Notes under the pieces: generated by a model | What the model saw: only the letters and a program-made list of their open reading frames with translations | Database searches by the model: none | Told to the model about the DNA's origin: nothing | Translations under genes and position numbers: made by a program | From: Lingula anatina | Lineage: Eukaryota > Brachiopoda > Lingulata > Lingulida > Lingulidae | DNA length: 59,447 bases | Assembly (NCBI RefSeq): GCF_001039355.2 | Contig: NW_019773936.1 | Coordinates: 176,872 to 236,318, forward strand | Direction: 5' to 3' | In this document: positions 13,863 through 27,875 of the stretch, in pieces | Position numbering within the stretch: position 1 is the first letter of the stretch | Layout of the letters: every line of letters starts with the position of its first letter

Positions 13863-16800
13863 CACCGAAAAAACTTTTAATGCCCGCAATTTAATTCTCA
13901 TAGTGTATTTCCAAAGTTAATTCAAGATCAGCTGGTACTGTTTTTAAAATGCGCAGTCTATATAATTCGAAAACACTGAAGCGTTTGTCAAAGTTTTCAA
14001 AACTGATTAACTGGATCAGTTTTTTCAAAACGGCCTTTAAGTTTGCAATCAACGAAGTCTTTCCATAAAACAGGTATATGATGTTGCCAGCGTGAATCAA
14101 CCGCGTGAGAATTAGCCACCATTACAAATAAGCCCTTACAGCCAATCAATCTCAGTTAACGTCCAGCTCGCATCAGTTAACTGTCCACGCTGAAGTAAAT
14201 TTCGTTAGAAATGACCTATAGATTCATCTCACAGGACGCCAGAGCTAGCTAATAGCATTTGATTGAGTATCTCTTCAATAAAATCTATGTCCATCTACTT
14301 TTTGGAAACGCTTTGCGGTATATGATCGCTTCAAACTGCATCTAATGATATTTGCAACTTTTCTAAAATTAAGAATGCCATGAACATTATTAATACGCCA
14401 TTACACCAAAGTACCGGGTAGCAATTTGCGATATTTACACTGCCTTTCCGTTACTGACACGCATTCTTGTATATATAAGATATGTCTATTATCTACGGTA
14501 TATACATATCTGTATGATCTATACACTGTATTGATAGAGTTGCAGTATACTGTGCAGTAATTTGTAAGATGAGATAAAGATGCAACACATAGCTAAAAGC
14601 ACAATATCGATGATCGATTTCCGTGTATTTGGACACCAGGTACGTGACATGACTGTAATGAAGAACATGCCACTTTGATCATAAAAAGCTGACGATATTG
14701 ACTACTTCCCAGAATAAACTGACACCGAATAATTAAGCAAAAGATACATATCCAAAGAAAGATGTCCGCAGGGAAACGTAGCTATATTACATAAGAGTCA
14801 ATCCATAATCTTTTATTCTGTTTAATTTAGAGGAATTTCACGTTTAGTTTACTGTAAACGCCTTTTGTTCTCTAATTTTTTGTCATTTTATTATTAGTAT
14901 TATTACTTTTATTAATGCTAGACCTTGGGCCAACACCTTGTTTTCCTAATTGAATCAATCTTAAAAGCTTCAGAGTCTTGCGTATATTTGATAATCCTTA
15001 CCAACCTGGCCATTATGTCAGGACTGCCGTTATTGATTTTTTCTTCCAAGTGAAATTATTGCAGGATATTCGGATAACACTTGTCATTTTCATGTATCCT
15101 TTTTTTTGCAAAAAATAAGTGCATCTTATCACAAAAATGACTTTCAGACTAATGTAATTCGTTTAAGGTTTTGAATGAATTACTTTGCCTACAGCATTGA
15201 GGTAAAGAAATGAGGAACAAGTTTTAAATTGGAAAAGGGCGTCTTTGATATCCGATACAAATCCCATTTTAGCAGTAGGCACTATGCGTCCTTTAGTTGG
15301 TTAGCGTATCTTACTGCCTGTTTTTACCTATAATACCGAAATATTGAGAGTGAAAGCTGATCCCACAGCGGGATTACAGCACATCTAAAATTGACAGTAA
15401 AAATAATAGAATGCGATTGGAAGAAAACATTTTGACGCTTCATTCCGTTAAATGACACATAAAGTAGTTTACAATATATACATATATATTCACTGAGATT
15501 CGAATCTAAAACTGTACTGAGATACTGACACAGAATCAGTTGCTTTCTAGAAAAAAGTCTAAAAGAAAGTTTTTCACAATACCCGTAATTTAGTACTATA
15601 TGGCACTCGGCAATCGTCTCTCAAGGACATTGTAGTGTTTTTCTACGTCCATTTATTTGAGAGCTTTGTTAGGTTTTCCAAGAAACCTGACAAACGATTC
15701 GAAATAAATAGAGCTAGGTATGGGCTGACGAACTTGCTTACAGCGTTTGCATCTTACCGATGACAAACTGTAAAACACTGCACCCTTTTACTTTTTAAAC
15801 AAAGAAGAACATTGAAACTAAGTAAGTCAAAAGTGAAGAGAAATCAATGTTTCGACCGGCCGAAGTTTAGTTATGTGGGTTTGTTAGCTTGTAATTCCCA
15901 TAAGCTATGGAGCAAAGGATGTTCTTACTAAGTTACATCATAATGCATCGCGGTGTCTGTGTAGTTGAAGCAGCGCTTCCCCATACGAATAAGCACCATG
16001 GCACGCAAATAAGTTTATCTACAATTCCTGCTTGCTTTCAGTTCTGTTGGGAATTCACTTGGAAGAGGTATGTAGGGAAAAAACGGAAAGTGCTTTTTTC
16101 TATCTTTGATCTCCAGTATGGAGAGGCCATAATGTTCTATTCTGGCAGGATATGCCGGTTACTGCGCATGCACCCGGATGGGAAGACCTAAAACAGATTG
16201 TACTTGAAATTCAGCATTCTCGATGGTATAATTGATTTCAAGGAACTTGTCTTTCCTCTAGCGTATGTCATTTGTCAAGTAATTGCCAAAGATATTAAAG
16301 TAAATGATCTACGTATGGTTACTGACAACACCCTTAAGGCTTGTTGGCAACTGGGTAGAAAACGCCCAGTACCATAGACGTGATCGACATTTTACCACTT
16401 GCCAATATGATAAACAGTCCACTCCATTGTTTAAAAATGAAACATAGCCATAAACCTGCAATCAAATGCTGAAATGATAGTGCTTTGTAATCTTATTTAA
16501 AGGCAAACAAAGAGCGTTTTTTCCTAAAGGTTTCAGCAGTAAAGTTTTGCCAGTTCAAACCATGTATAACACTGCGATCTTTAAATTCATTTTCGTGTTC
16601 TAGATTTCTAATTTTCTCCATGACGAATGAAATTCACCAGTCTCCATCCCCGTGACGAGAGTAAACTAAAAACATTTGAACTCAAAACGGGTTGATGGAT
16701 CTATATCTTGTGAGCAGTTTTGAAATGGTACAGGTACATCTTGATGATTAAAAGCAAAATTCTAAGATTCACAGGAATTCAAAGTTTGTCTACAGCGTAT

Positions 16801-19101
16801 ATAAAGATATCATGCTCATAGTGCACCTTTAGATCGCTGCAACATGGCACCACGACGTGGCGCCACTGTATGAAACTACCTTGGGGAGAACACGTGCTGT
16901 GAAATGTCGCACAATGCAAGTAAATATCAAATAACACAGATTCCATGCTACTGGAAGTTCACAAGTGATTGTTTATCTTCGTTTTCGCTAAATGTCGAGG
17001 CTAATGAAGTTTGAACCTTTCCCGAATGCTGAATAGCAATCTGTATATTCTGTATATCCAAGACGATGATAAAACTATTTTAAGAAATTTTAACAGATAT
17101 TTTTGAAATGAAGTAGGTAAATGACCAGAAGGAAAATGACCTAAGTCACACAGATTTAAAAAAAGAATTTTAACTTGGATCGTTTTGATATGCAAATATA
17201 TATTGGGCTGACATTTTAGAGCTTGAAAAACGTTAATACCGGTATTTGGTTTCATGAACAGTGTCACCGGAAAAAAAAAGAATTAGACTATTCGAAAACG
17301 CCTCGGTAAAATATGCTCTCCAACTATCCTTTCCGACAAGGTGTTTCAAACCTCCAATAAAAACGGTAATAAATAAATAAAGTTAAATAAATAAAATAAA
17401 AAGGCTCTGCCCTTGACCAGACTTCTTTAAGGTGTAAAAACGGACATTCTGTTTATGCCGGTAGAGAAATCCGAATGTCAGAAATGCCAACAGAAAGTTG
17501 TTATTCAACCAAAAAATCCTATATCATAGAATCTGCATTTTTATTCCGGTTGTCTAGATAAAGTAAACGATGTATTCGCCTATCTGCGACCCGTCTAAAG
17601 AGAAGTTACACCATGTAGCACAAAATGCGATATTTCAATTTTTTTGTATTTAGCGTAACCAAATGCGATTCGGAAACTCCACTGATGAGGAAAAAATGGG
17701 GGACAATAAACAAAACTATAACAACCTGGTTAAGGCAAGATAAGCTGGGAAGGGTCCCCCGGGGAACATCGAGTGAAAAATAACGTATTTATTAAACGCG
17801 ACGTGTTCCAGGAATTTGATAAAGAACATGAGTGTTCTGCAAATTAGAAAAAAAGGAATTCAGGCAATATCTTAAGCAGAAAGTGTTCGTTTTACCAGTT
17901 TGTCGATAGTAAGCGATACAGTGTATTATTTGCGACGCGGAGCGGCGTTTTACCAACTGACTTTTATGCATTGTTTCCATGCTTTACGAGAGAAAAAAAT
18001 CAAGAGAACAAATAACTTATACGTCAAAATGTGTGCAAGGCGGAAGCGTGGCGATATGCCATTTAGATTTACAGCGTTGAAATTAACAACCGTACATATC
18101 AACATATTTTGGTTGAAATATAGAGATTGACATGAACGCGGATATGATGCATGTGCGCACATGTGCTCTCAAGGACGGGTGGATTGTCAAATACTTTACA
18201 GATATATAGACCGCGTTCAGATTCAGACATCGTACCAGCTTGCTCGATTCAACTCTGCTGGGTATTCTCCATTTAGTGTAATCAGCTTATTGTCTGACAC
18301 GGCTCTCTGAGTAGCTTGCTAATTAGTTTTTTACCCCCTAGATAGATAGATAGTCATTTAAGCCAATTATAGTGATTGCACTTAGGGAGATTTGGATCGA
18401 TTCAGTTAGTACACTGGGTTTATCTGAACGCTTCCTTAAAAGTTGCAATTTCCCACTAATTAGCAATAGAATTGTTTTTTGGTGTATATAGAATGGTTGG
18501 CATCGTCATTCTGGGAGTTGGTGATGTGCACAAAGAAAATGATAATATATTTTCAATGTGTGAATTCGACTTCCAACGAATATGATTTCAATAAAAAAAG
18601 AAAAAAAACAGCGCATGACCAAGTCTCAATATTTTATTCAAAGGCACCTCAGTTAGGTAAGCTTATGAATATAATTCTTCAACAAATATCTGTATTGATT
18701 CAATTGCGGATTCAGTACTTTGTAAATGTACTTGTTTTGTGTTGTTTTTTCAGAACGTCAATACTATTCCATTTCTACTTCCTTTCAACGAAAACTTTTT
18801 TCGAGCTTGTTAATGAACTGCGAGACTGATAGTTTGCAATCATACTACATGTACTGATGTCGAATTTCGAATGCAGTATGCAAATGGTTAAGTAAATAGA
18901 GTCGACGGTCGCAATGAGATGGATGGAGCATTAACTTGGTTTAATTGTCATCAAGGTCATTTTTTTGCAAGTGGACTATTTTCCCATTGCACTATTTTTA
19001 CCTGTACTCTCAACAAGGTGTGTGGGAGTCCCGGTAAATTAGACCAAATAGACCCCGAAAAGCAGGGCCATGTATCTGCAGCGATTGAAGGCCACGCATC
19101 G

Positions 19102-19117
19102 CCCCCCCCCCCCCCCC
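19102..19117. repeat. Poly-C run
   Basis: Sixteen C residues about 180 bases before the minisatellite-bearing MITE. Confidence 0.9.
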
Positions 19118-19292
19118 TCCAGTCCTCGCACTCCAGTGCGGATCTGAAAAGTGACTAGCATGCTTGATTAATAGCTTGCAAGCCCAAAAGAAAACGGTCT
19201 ACTCCATGTGTCTGAAAACGTTCTAACGGTACTCCAGTTCTAACGGTACTAAGCAGCTCCACGCTAAGTTGAAACCGTTTGTCCAGAGCCCC

Positions 19293-19653
19293 TGTGACGA
19301 CCCGATAAGTCCGACAGGCCAGATATGTCCTACGCCCAGAGAAAGCCAGATACTGGTATGTCCGACAAAAAAGAGCCAGATGTGTCCGACAGGCCGGATA
19401 TGTCCGACAAAAAAGAGCCAGATGTGTCCGACAGGCCAGATATGTCCGACAAAAAAGAGTCAGATGTGTCCGACAGGCCAGATATGTCCGACAAAAAAGA
19501 GTCAGATGTGTCCGACAGGCCAGATATGTCCGGCAAAAAAGAGTCAGATGTGTCCGACAGGCCAGATATGTCCGGCAAAAAAGAGTCAGATGTGTCCGAC
19601 AGGTCTCTAGTCGTAGGACATATCTGTCCTGTCGGACATATCGGGTCGTCACA
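19293..19653. mobile_element. MITE with internal 42-bp minisatellite
   Basis: Ends are 42-bp terminal inverted repeats, 19293-19334 and 19612-19653, beginning TGTGACGACCCGATA and differing at only a few positions. Outside both ends is a GCCCC word, a possible short target duplication. Between them lie about six 42-bp units, each made of two related halves that contain GTCCGACA. The terminal repeats carry the same core (GTCCGACAGG, AGATATGTCC), so array and ends share an origin. Because 42 is divisible by 3, several overlapping frames on both strands stay open and give artefactual repetitive proteins. It resembles, as a class, small elements with tandem-repeat cores known from bivalves (pearl) and flies. 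Confidence 0.8.
19335..19611. repeat. 42-bp tandem repeat array inside the MITE
   Basis: Unit boundaries repeat exactly every 42 bases (for example TGTCCGAC at 19401 and 19443). Later units change GAGCC to GAGTC and TCCGAC to TCCGGC in blocks, which shows ordered expansion within the array. Confidence 0.9.
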
Positions 19654-22600
19654 GCCCCCAACAACAATGGTTTATCGAAGTCAATCGGAGCAAAACCCGC
19701 ACGCGAGACGTGGATTAAAAACGTGGATTAAAAACGCCAAAAAAGTCATCTTCATTGGATGGAAAAGTGATCTATCAGACAAAGCTTTGAGCTTGACATT
19801 ACTGAAGAAATTATTGATATTGGAAACATCAAAAAGAGCGATAGGCATTGTGAAAGGAATTACGGCAGGTTTCCCGAACTACCGACATCAAAATATAGGC
19901 TACCTGTGAAAATGTTAAGCTGTTCTAGGTGATTATTGTTCGTTGTTTTCACAATTACTCAGTCATAAAATGTATCACTTCTTCGCATGCTTGGACGGCT
20001 GACAGCAATAGCATCCCTTGCGACCTCACTGTAAAGGTAACGACAGTCGATCGACACAGGGGTCAACTTGAAGTTCGTACCAGTATTCGCGTTGGATTAT
20101 ATCGGATATTGTAAAGATTGTCTACTTAAACGAGTGAGAGTGACATTTAACTACCTGATTTATGCATGCGCACCTTGTGCTGACATCTGGGTGATTAGGA
20201 TTTGTCCATAATTAGAAACTAATCAATCAGAAGAACGCTACCTTACGCATGCGCGAAACAAAATGCCGCAAAAAGTCGTTTTTTAAAGTCCATATATGTT
20301 TTCATCTAGTTATTATTCATATGTTGAGTTGAGGAAGGTACTAGTACAGCAGCATGGACACCGCACGCCTAGTGCTGGTTAAACCACCACTTTTGGAAGG
20401 GATTAAAGCAATACTCTTGGGTATCTGTGTGAACTCATAATTGATCAATCATACCGCATAACCCGTATAATGAACCCATTTTAATTAAAACCATCAATCA
20501 CATATTACTTTGGTAATTAAATAACCATTGTCACCTTGTTGACAAGTGTCGCTAGATGCGTATACCCTACCCGTGTCACTATACACAACCAGTCCTTGTC
20601 CTTATGATTTTCACCAGTATTCATGTTGATGATACACATGTAGGCGTACTTTTATGGAGCTGGAATGACTAGAAATAACCTCACTGGGCAATAGACTTTT
20701 TTCTGAACGTCCTTTATTAATATAAAGAGACAAGCTTGTGATGGTTGTTAATTCTACTACTTTTACCTGGCTACCAGGTCAATTTGTTAGTAAAAAAACA
20801 ACTTACATGTATTACTTACATGTAACAATCAATCATTACAAGGCTTTCATTTTCTTCTAAAGATTACTAAACGGATTGCAGGGACCGTAATTTTGTGATT
20901 TTATTTTGTGACACTATTGTTTATTATTTATTAATATTTTTTCGTATTTGCAATTCCTTGGTCTTTCTTTTTAATTAACAGTGGTCGAAGAAACCGTTAA
21001 GATGCGCCACTGCCTTCTTAACATGTTTACTGAGTTGCCTCAGCACGCTTCGCTATGAGACTAGACAGTCGCCACTGAAAATTGTGATAGCACTTGAAGA
21101 CAAAACGACAGGGCGTGACTTTATCACACTCTCCAGAATTTATAACAGTTTCCAGTGCAATTCACTCCACGTTTATCCTTATGTTACAATATGTGCTGGA
21201 CTAGAAAGCGTATTAGCAGATAAGAAAACTTGGAGGTATCCCAGGAAATGCCATTTATATTCGAGATAATGGTACAGCGTCAAACCTTGCCATTAAATGG
21301 CCGTGCTTTGATTATTTTCACTGACAGGGTTTTGCTAATATTTCATTCTAGTAAAGACGATGGAAAGATAACAGTTAACACAGTGAAAAAAAACTTCTGT
21401 TAGACAAATACGTCATAACTTTGGTATGGACATGATAATAAAAGGCTGGTTTCTGGCATCCTTCGCTCTTTTCCGTGATCTTTGTCATTTTTTTGTTCTT
21501 TGTTCCGTTGTTTTCCACTTGCCCTCTTGACACAAAATATGCTTCTTAAGTAGTCATATTACCGCGCTGAGGTACTTTTTGACCAACATGAGACTCGACC
21601 AAAGATGCAGTTAGTCGCAGGTTCAGTTGTCTCAAAATAAAATTTACGCCTATCTGATTTGTGTATATATAATCAAAAGAAGTTAATTAATACATCCCGT
21701 GTTAGCAATATCATCCAACAAACCAACAACATTTAAAATCGAAATATTTCAACATTTACGTTGATGAATATTCAAATACAACAACATTTTGTCCGTCAAT
21801 TCAGTGCACAGGCATGGCTGTATCAATCAACAGTTATGTAAACTAAAATACTTTTTTTTTTGTAAAACAATATACTCGTAATCTACAGTCTACGTACATC
21901 TAAATATTAGGACAATTGAAAATTTTTAACTTATTTCTATTTACTTCATTTCCTTTTGAAGATAAACATATGCTGTGACATTTATGTAGAACACCACCAT
22001 TCATTCCGATATCCACATGTACACTGTCTTTCACTCGGACAAGTTCTTTCCGCCTAATGTCTTTAGGGCCAAGGGGATGCGTTTTCGATAAAAGAAATAT
22101 ATCTGCCTGATATTAAATTTCCCTTGTTTCCATCAGATATATATCTGGATACATATATCTATATTCTCAGATGCAAAAAAAAACATTATCTGCAAGACAA
22201 GCAGGTGTTGTACCCTGTCCCCAAACCCCAATATTTCTGCAGGGATTTTGTCCAAATTGAATAATTCCACAACCAAATCTCGTTAGAGGAATCAAGTAAC
22301 ATGGGCAATAATAGTTGCCAAAAACAAAGGAAACAGCTCTTGTCTGCTATCATATTTCACGCAGTAAGTGAAGAAGGCTGACTGCAGTGACCAATTACCT
22401 GTGTCTATAGGCATTGACCAAAGGACGGAGTGGTATTTAAATGTTCGCTCAGGTGTGCGCCGCATATGTATTCTATAAACTATACCCTATATGTTTGGGG
22501 ATTTTTTTCAATAATTTACGTGAGCTATTACGATTTGTTACCGACATAGAAAGTCGTACGGGAATGTACAAGTAACTTAACCTTGGATTAACTGGTCTCT

Positions 22601-23481
22601 AGCAATTAGGGAAAAAACACACAAAATAAACAAATAAATAAAATAATCGTAGAAACACATTAAGAGAAATGTCACGCGAAATTTTGCAAAATTTTGCAAC
22701 TATCCATGAAAGATTTTGTCCATTTAAGAAAACATCAGTTGCATCGATGAACTTTCCTTAAAATGAAAAATGATTTTTACATGCAATTTTCATGCAGTAA
22801 TGGTCAGCGCAGCTCAATAATTGTATCAAGGTGACTTTCCTGGATAACAGTCAGAGTCAAGAGACAACTGCACAGGAAATCGAACGATGTCCGAAATTAA
22901 AGAAATAGACATTGCAAGACATACATTAAATGACATACCGATAAGATCGCACGTTCAATAAACTTGAAAGGAACCGACAATTTACGAAATGTGTACCACC
23001 ATTAAGAGGAAAAAGCCAATTACCAGTGTGTTGGGAAGAGATGAGATTGGCGAGGGAAATTAGTAAGCTTCAAAGAAGTGACACTTCGAAACATGCATTA
23101 TACATGTGATTTAAGGAATACTGTTGATGAAAGAAGATTTTGTTGGCTATTATATCAACAGTTATTAGTCCACCAAATTATCAACATTTCTTCCTTTATC
23201 TGCCAATTATCTAGAAAAAGTAATAGGCCAGTCTGATGGCCTAATTGCTACACAGGTCAGGACTTTTGTTAAATGAAATGTTACTAAAGAAATGAAACAA
23301 TCATCCATCAAATGAAGAATCAATAAAGTTGGTAACTCATCGCAGAAAGGTTTTAAAATACCGTAATATTTATGTGATCCCATTACATAAACACAAAAAA
23401 CGACGCTGGGAGGCTATTACATCGAGATCCTGCACAGAAAGTTGCAAAAAGGAATGTCAGAGAAGATGGGTAGAAAATAAT

Positions 23482-23512
23482 TGTGTGTGTGTGTGCATGT
23501 GTGTCTGTGTGT
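23482..23512. repeat. (GT)n microsatellite, interrupted
   Basis: GT run with GCAT and CTGT interruptions. Confidence 0.85.
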
Positions 23513-23631
23513 AGAAACATTTAGATAACAATTTATCGATGATGATGATGATGATAGTCCTCTTTCTTCATGAGCTTACATGTATGACCGGCATAGTTGA
23601 AGAAAGTTTGGGGGATTTTTAGGATAAACAC

Positions 23632-23644
23632 TCCCCCCCCCCCC
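23632..23644. repeat. Poly-C run
   Basis: Thirteen C residues; i-motif/G-run capable on opposite strands. Confidence 0.85.
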
Positions 23645-24330
23645 GGCTTATTCGCCTTTGCGTAGCCTACGCGTCACGAATAATTTGCGAAGAACTTACG
23701 TTACCACGAGTATTGTGTCTAACGGGCATGGGATGATAAGAATGGATCAAGGAGAATCGTGGCCTGCATGTGTCGAACAAATTAAAGGGAAATAGGCGAT
23801 GTAGTTTCCAATAAAACTGCCACTTACTTTAATCAAATCACTCTTCTAAGGGTTGGGGGGCTGTGTTTTCATGTAAATTATAACACAAAAGGGTACAAAC
23901 AGTATCAGTGTATAGATGCAGTGCGATGGTCATATACACAGGAAATTAGATGGTCGCTATAATTCAGATTCAGATAGTCTCAGAGCGTGACCCGAGGTGT
24001 ATCAATCTGCCAATATGTCATTCAAAGGCCGGTTATAAAGGATGCAGAAATATAATGCAATTCAGGAGATAACGCAAAAGGCACTGTCTGGATTTCGCTG
24101 GCAGTAATACAAATTAAATCTCAAGTCATAGGGTCGTGGCGCGTGGGGAAGTCACCATGCAGCAAATAATGCAAATTAACTTATTAACTATGGAGAAGAG
24201 GATTTGCAAGCCTGGCTTACTTGAGCTCTAGTTGAACTTTTGTCTTTTTAAAACCTATTGTGTATCACGGACTTGCATGTACAAAAGATTACTGAATAAT
24301 ATTTAATACTTTCCAAAACTAAAATATCTA

Positions 24331-24440
24331 CAGATATGTATATGTATATATAGATATTGATAGATACGATACAAGTATATGATATGAATATAAATATGTA
24401 TAGATGTGTATATAGATATGTGTATATAGATAAATGATAT
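24331..24440. repeat. TATAGATA-rich degenerate microsatellite
   Basis: Interspersed TATGTATA, TATAGATA and GATATGAT words over about 110 bases. Confidence 0.7.
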
Positions 24441-24537
24441 AAATAACTATCCTAACTTTATATCCGCTTCACTTCTTATTTCTTGCCTTTCTATGCCTCT
24501 CTTATTATCCAGAGGGGCATTTTAAAAAGAATTTTTT

Positions 24538-24550
24538 CACGTGTCACGTG
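24538..24550. promoter_or_regulatory. Double E-box CACGTGTCACGTG
   Basis: Two CACGTG hexamers separated by one base, preceded by a T run. It is the exact reverse complement of the site at 41078-41090. CACGTG is bound by bHLH-ZIP factors such as USF, MAX and TFE families. The regulatory role is inferred. Confidence 0.35.
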
Positions 24551-25284
24551 TGAAATTTTATGTAAAATATATATATATTTAAAAAGGACTATAGCAAGGA
24601 GCACCGACAATTAATGGTCAATTTTGTATATATGTGTTACATGTGCCTCTTTACCCAACTATAACTACCTTAATCTCTTGTTATATATTGTATGTATCAG
24701 TTGTTAATTTCCGAAACATCTTCGATTCTATGTATAATGGCAGTTTAAAGTCACTTTATCAATTACACGTTCGCTTGTACAGTCTTGGGATCGCAGAGCA
24801 TAGTGGAACACGTAGATAATCTGTCAAGAGCCCCTCGTGGATAACCCTGTGGTCGATCGTGGCACTTGCATTTACAAAGTGCCAATTATTCAAACGGATT
24901 GATATTCATCTAAAAACAGAGTGTTAAATCGAATGGTTCACGCTTCACTTTCATTCTGAAGTAAATATTATTTCAGCATACACTTATTACCGACACCGGG
25001 ATTTTCATCTCATTTTTTCTGCCTGTCTTCAGTCAATCTGTTAGTCACCAGCACACCTCATTAAGATATAGATATGGATGTATTTTGATTTTTTTTTAAG
25101 AAAGTATATATATGAAGGCTAACCTAAAAGTGGTTAGATAAAGTGATTAGATCTTTGATCTGGATCACCATATGGATCCAAGGATTTTAATAAATGAGTT
25201 TTCACCATTGCGAAACGAGGCTCAATGCCCTTGGCCTTGTGCAATGCATGTGCTCTCAAATACCGCAATCAATCAGTTCAGAGT

Positions 25285-25320
25285 CCTTGGCGGAGGTCTG
25301 CCATCTCTGAGAGCTTTTCT
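25285..25320 (-). mobile_element. Short fragment of the same element, inverted
   Basis: CCTTGGCGGAGGTCTGCCAT followed by CTGAGAGCTTTTCT is the reverse complement of the element head seen at 26602. Only the head is left. Confidence 0.55.
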
Positions 25321-25970
25321 TGTATATTAGTAACGTAACCTGTTCACCGTGAGACAGGACCATAAAAACAACACAAGATTCGTGTTGCAGATCGACCCCT
25401 TTAAATCGATTATAATTACCCATTACGCAAAACATAATAAGAATTTAGTAGATGCCAAGTCCTGTCATCTATTTTGATATGTCGATAAACGTACTAATAT
25501 ACATAAGACGTATTTCATCCGGCATGAAGTCTGCATTTGATTTGTATTGTCGTTTTTGTCTGGGATCCATATCATCAAAGACATAGCTATCTCATTAGTC
25601 CGGCTCTGGATACAGGCGTAAAGTGATTTCCTTTCGATATGCGTTTAGTCGGTCAGCAAGATGACAGCTTAAACTATTGAACCCTGAATCTGGTCGAGAC
25701 AATTATGTCATACTGTGGGGGTAGTGACTCAATAAGATAATTGATCTGATTTAAGTATGTGATATTTATTTCCCAATGCCAGAAAAGCTGGAAGACCAGA
25801 AGTATTATACCATCTAAAACTGGTATTTTTAGTATAGTAATGCAGCTAAATTGTGGTTTTTGTTTGAGTTCATTTTATTGTCATATTTAATTGATCTATT
25901 ACCAGTGGGTTTAATAATTTTAGACATTCTGGGAGACGCATTAAATGGTTTATTTTTTGGAATGCGCCAT

Positions 25971-25971
25971 A

Positions 25972-26013
<42 letters not shown>

Positions 26014-26050
26014 TAATAATAACATCAATTATTATCATAATTATTATCAT
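25971..26050. repeat. (AAT)n microsatellite with imperfect inverted ATT arm
   Basis: An AAT run to about 26010, then AATAATAACATCAATTATTATC-type partly complementary sequence. It resembles the 12.8-kb palindrome but is degraded. Confidence 0.85.
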
Positions 26051-26601
26051 TTTTGAAACACATCATGCATTCACACACGCCAACTATTGTGCTAGTACCT
26101 AAGTTGCCTCCACCGCATATAATTCTAAGCCTTATTTCCACGCTGACATGTATCATATTACACGCATCTTAACAATTAAATCATACTAACTTTTATACAT
26201 GTAGTTCTGATAACGTTATTAACATGTAATTATCTGCTGCTTTGATCTACAAGATGGAAAAATCAAAAATGTATCCGCTTAATTCAGATATAATGGTGAA
26301 AGTATCACCTGTGGTTCATCCGATATCTGAACCAAGTTAACTCTTTCGAAGCGGTTAAGAAAATGTTTGATAAAAGGAATCTGCACGGCGCTCAAAACGG
26401 TCGCAGTGTAGCAAATGTATTGAAAACGGATTAGACTTGATTGAGCTATGAATCCTCTTTCCTATAAACATTTAAAGGCAAGGAGCTGTCTTCGGCATGT
26501 TGCAGTTAATCTGTCGCCGCTGTTGACTGAAAAATGTTCGAGCTTGCTATTGTAGTATATACAGTGCATGTACATGTAATGCCAATGGCAATATCAACTA
26601 G

Positions 26602-26882
26602 AAAAGCACTCCGAGAGCGCAGACCTCCACCAAGGCAGCAAAGTCTCCATCCAATGCCATTTCACCCCTAAATTTTCATTCTATAATGATTTAGTTTTTT
26701 GGATTTTTGATTATTGATTATTGATTGATTATTGATCCGGATCACCACCAAAAACTAATCATCTGTTCCTTGGCCCACTTATGACAGTTTCATAACTTTT
26801 TCTGTAATGTTGCTAACAGACAGACAGACAGACAGACAAACTAACGGAACCAAAAACGTAACCTCCTTGGCGGAGGTAATAA
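26602..26882 (+). mobile_element. Second copy of the CCTCC-GGCGGAGG element
   Basis: The head is GAGAGCGCAGACCTCCACCA and the tail CCTCCTTGGCGGAGGTAATA, with a CAGA microsatellite just before the tail and a TTGATTATTGATT-type internal repeat. It is better preserved at the tail than the copy at 452. Confidence 0.7.
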
Positions 26883-27619
26883 ACCGCTGGACGCACGGTA
26901 TATGGAACAGCTAGTGATTAAGCCAACCGACAGACCAAGGACAGAGTATTGCGAATTGATGCATTGTCTGAGAATAGTCGTACATATATTTTGATAGTCA
27001 TTACAGTGTTACATGTATACTGAATATGGTTCAATATCCAATTTCACAAAGTGCTGGCTAATACGAGGACAATCTAAAAATTGCGTGGGGTTCAGCAAAC
27101 ATGATACCGCTAATATTCAGGAGAATGCAGTGTATGAACTCAGAACTCAGAACTCAGAATGGGATAAACACACAAATTCGATTCCATGCGTCACTACTGG
27201 TACATAAGTGGGCCTTCAGCCATGTTATCCCTGTTGCATTATACAAAAAATAACTGTCATTTCAAAAAGACGTTTTTGACAGGGAAAAATTAAAAGTATT
27301 GAGTTTCTGTTTCGAAATATTGATAATGTTCGCACTGACATAAACTCCTTTCCTTTATAGGCGTTTTCGAATGGAGCGTTATATTTTAGCGATACAGCTC
27401 TATCGTTACAGTTTGAGATGTTCCACTGTGTAATTCATCTACATGTACATGTATAGGAGACTTTCACAAGGTCTCCACGGTTCGCTACTTTCTGTTAAGT
27501 TAAACTGATTGATTGTCATCATCAGTGTCGAGTGCGGGGGACACTTTGGGCGACCCTCATCCGTTCTATCGGTTATCCAGCCTATCAAGTTGTCAATCTC
27601 TCAAAACATACCGGTGTGA

Positions 27620-27875
27620 CAGGAATGGTAGTCCCCTATGTTTAAACCTTTAATTATCTATTTTTTATATAAAAAAAATTTGTAGCAGGTTTTCTACACC
27701 CTGTAATGGTTATGAGAATAAAACTATCTGCTACAGTAGGAACCGCTGTCCGTTCCCAATTACTTTGTACAGGTGACATTCGTCCCATATACTAACCCCA
27801 ATACTCCCACTAACCCTAATCTGTACTAATCATATGGAGTCACAGACTTCCATTCCTATAGGACTACCATTCCTG
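27620..27875. mobile_element. MITE with 15-bp perfect terminal inverted repeats
   Basis: CAGGAATGGTAGTCC at 27620-27634 is inverted exactly at 27861-27875. The right half (27738-27861) is closely related to 44751-44880 in the opposite orientation. No ORF is present. Confidence 0.7.

Noticed and set aside
15907-16191. Plus-strand 94-codon ORF starting with ATG
   Set aside because: No recognisable domain, no signal peptide and no supporting splice or neighbour context; its length is within chance for 60 kb.
19155-19667. Minus-strand repetitive ORFs (CRTYLACRTHL and SDISGLSDTS repeats)
   Set aside because: Open only because the minisatellite period, 42, is a multiple of three; they shadow the array.
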